Source of the DNA: Treponema sp.
Lineage (GTDB): Bacteria > Spirochaetota > Spirochaetia > Treponematales > Breznakiellaceae
Reading direction: 5' to 3'
Length of the DNA stretch: 7,751 nucleotides
Assembly: GCA_031267115.1 (NCBI GenBank)
Contig: JAIRZS010000247.1
Location: forward strand, 1-7,751
Numbering within the stretch: the stretch's first letter is position 1; each line of letters starts with the position of its first letter. This document shows positions 6,766-7,751 of the stretch, piece by piece. The position numbers and the translations under genes were made by a program. Below the pieces are notes generated by a model, which saw only the letters and a list, made by a program, of their open reading frames with translations, was not told the origin of the DNA and did not search any database.

Positions 6766-6815
6766 GTGTCAAAAAGCGATTCCAAAATGTCCGGTTTTGG
6801 GGGTAATGCTATATT

Positions 6816-7652
6816 GTGAAGAAACAGATCGTTTTTACCATCTTCTTGCTTGCCGTCGTTTCCCGTCTTTTTGCCCAGAGGGGCGGCCTTGAAATTGTTG
6901 TTGAGGAACGCAACGGCGAGCTTGCCATTGTAAGTTCCAGGGGTTCCGCGAAAGAACTTGTTATTCCGGATACCATCAACGACATGCCGGTAACCGCTAT
7001 CGGCGATCGGGCCTTTTCCCGCAGGGAGCTTACCCGTGTTACCATTCCCGACAGTATAACCGCCATTGGCAGCGGCGCTTTTTCCAATAACAGTCTGGAA
7101 ACCGTCGCTATCGGGAATGGCGTTACCGCCATTGGCATGGGCGCATTTTCCAACAACCGGCTTACCGGCGTTACCTTCGGCGAAAATGTGACTGAAATCG
7201 GCAAGGGCGCCTTTGCCTATAACCGCCTGGCTGAGCTGGCGATTCCGGAGGGCGTCAGTTCCATAGGGGATTTCGCTTTTCTGGAAAACAGGCTTGGCGC
7301 GGTGGAATTTCCCGGAAGCGTTACCTACATTGGCCGGGGCGCTTTCTCCGGCAACCGCCTTACCGCCGTGGTTATCGGGAGCGGGGTTCGGGAAATCGGC
7401 GACGGCGCCTTTTACAACAACAAGATCAATACGGTAACAATTCCGGACAGCCTTACCGCTCTTGGCAAACGGGCCTTCGATCCCCGTATTACCGGCCGCA
7501 GTGTCCGGGGCAGCGTGAATTACCTGGACGAGAACGGCGCCGTACTCTACACTACGGCGGATAACTTCGACACCTATTACACCGGCCACGGCAGCAGAAG
7601 CGGGAGATACAGCCTGGGCAGCGCCGGATGGGAACTGGAAGGTGATGGGTAA
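6816..7652 (+). CDS. Exported BspA/TpLRR-type leucine-rich repeat protein
   Basis: Predicted exported protein of 278 residues. The start is GTG. MKKQIVFTIFLLAVVSRLFA is a good signal peptide with likely cleavage at A20/Q21. It has no lipobox cysteine. After a short lead-in, an opening LRR unit (about 47-71: VIPDTINDMPVTAIGDRAF) precedes seven units of exactly 22 residues from L72 to about 225, of the form LxxVxIPxxVTxIGxGAFxNNR. The tail (about 226-278) lacks repeats and contains DNFDTYYTGHGSRSGRY. Such repeats form solenoids in BspA and Treponema TpLRR surface or periplasmic proteins, which can bind host or bacterial partners; no ligand can be inferred here. GGGGG at 6799-6803 is a weak, distant ribosome site. 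The gene is isolated behind the tRNA terminator. Location in periplasm or outside the cell is uncertain. Confidence 0.88.
   Translation: MKKQIVFTIFLLAVVSRLFAQRGGLEIVVEERNGELAIVSSRGSAKELVIPDTINDMPVTAIGDRAFSRRELTRVTIPDSITAIGSGAFSNNSLETVAIGNGVTAIGMGAFSNNRLTGVTFGENVTEIGKGAFAYNRLAELAIPEGVSSIGDFAFLENRLGAVEFPGSVTYIGRGAFSGNRLTAVVIGSGVREIGDGAFYNNKINTVTIPDSLTALGKRAFDPRITGRSVRGSVNYLDENGAVLYTTADNFDTYYTGHGSRSGRYSLGSAGWELEGDG
7029..7490 (+). repeat. Seven tandem 66-bp units encoding 22-residue LRRs
   Basis: From codon 72 the coding sequence is divided into seven units of 66 bases with no length variation. Recurrent stretches are ACCG/ATT/GGC codons for TAIG and GGCGC(T/A)TTTTCC codons for GAFS. DNA identity between units is partial, so the array is old or under selection, but the constant unit length would allow gain or loss of units by recombination. 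Confidence 0.8.
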
Positions 7653-7686
7653 GTACAGTAACAGTACAGCCGCCTGAATGGAAGGC

Positions 7687-7715
7687 GGGGTCTATACCCC
7701 GGAGTCTGCTCCGGG
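7687..7715. repeat. Palindromic element downstream of the LRR gene
   Basis: CCCGGAG at 7698-7704 and CTCCGGG at 7709-7715 form a perfect 7-bp stem with the loop TCTG. GGGG at 7687-7690 can instead pair with CCCC at 7697-7700, giving an alternative fold. No T-run follows, so it is a poor intrinsic terminator. It resembles short REP-like intergenic palindromes. The remaining bases to 7751 show no gene. Confidence 0.45.
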
Positions 7716-7751
7716 ACTCTTCATTGGAAAGTGTGTTTGGAACGGCGGGGG

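Noticed and set aside
7029..7490. Regular 66-bp periodicity considered as a CRISPR array
   Set aside because: Units are in frame, coding and mutually divergent, with no alternation of identical repeats and unique spacers.
6678..7589. 303-codon minus-strand open frame opposite the LRR gene and tRNA
   Set aside because: It runs through the tRNA gene and its terminator, and its repeats are only the antisense of the LRR units.
7655..7671. AGTACAG repeated directly after the LRR stop codon
   Set aside because: Two short copies only; too little to call a functional repeat.

Overview
The window looks like chromosomal DNA from a spirochaete close to Treponema. The main reason is the gene run cheA, a CheW protein with a C-terminal CheR-like domain, and cheX, an arrangement known from T. 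pallidum and T. denticola. A secreted BspA/TpLRR-type leucine-rich repeat protein, also common in treponemes, supports this. Base composition is moderately to strongly GC-rich and appears highest in the first gene. A GC-rich treponeme such as a termite-gut or free-living relative is plausible. The species cannot be named from the sequence.

Layout. Bases 19-2031 encode a 670-residue RNase II-family exoribonuclease (RNB domain) with all four catalytic aspartates. A 235-base gap follows (2032-2266). It holds a perfect GC-rich hairpin, a strongly G-tracted stretch that fits a G-quadruplex pattern, an AT-rich dyad, and a good sigma-70-like promoter lying almost on top of the cheA start codon. Bases 2267-6549 form a compact chemotaxis operon: cheA, then cheW-cheR-like after 27 bases, then cheX after 29 bases. 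A possible weak terminator and an inverted repeat lead into a tRNA-Val(GAC) gene at 6651-6724, which has a clear rho-independent terminator. A GTG-started gene at 6816-7652 encodes an exported protein of tandem 22-residue leucine-rich repeats. The last 99 bases carry only a short palindromic element.

How the genes work together. CheA is the receptor-coupled histidine kinase. The CheW domain couples it to chemoreceptors. The attached CheR-like domain has lost residues expected of an active methyltransferase and is probably structural. CheX is a CheY-P phosphatase. The response regulator cheY, which follows cheX in the well-known treponemal operons, is not in this window; a tRNA gene and the LRR gene stand there instead. 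The RNase and LRR genes appear to be separate transcription units.

The strongest points for a second look are the apparently leaderless cheA promoter, the long insertion in the CheA dimerisation domain, the degenerate CheW-CheR-like fusion, the missing cheY, and the structured DNA in the gaps. No wholly new system is evident. The chemotaxis peculiarities fit what is known for spirochaetes.
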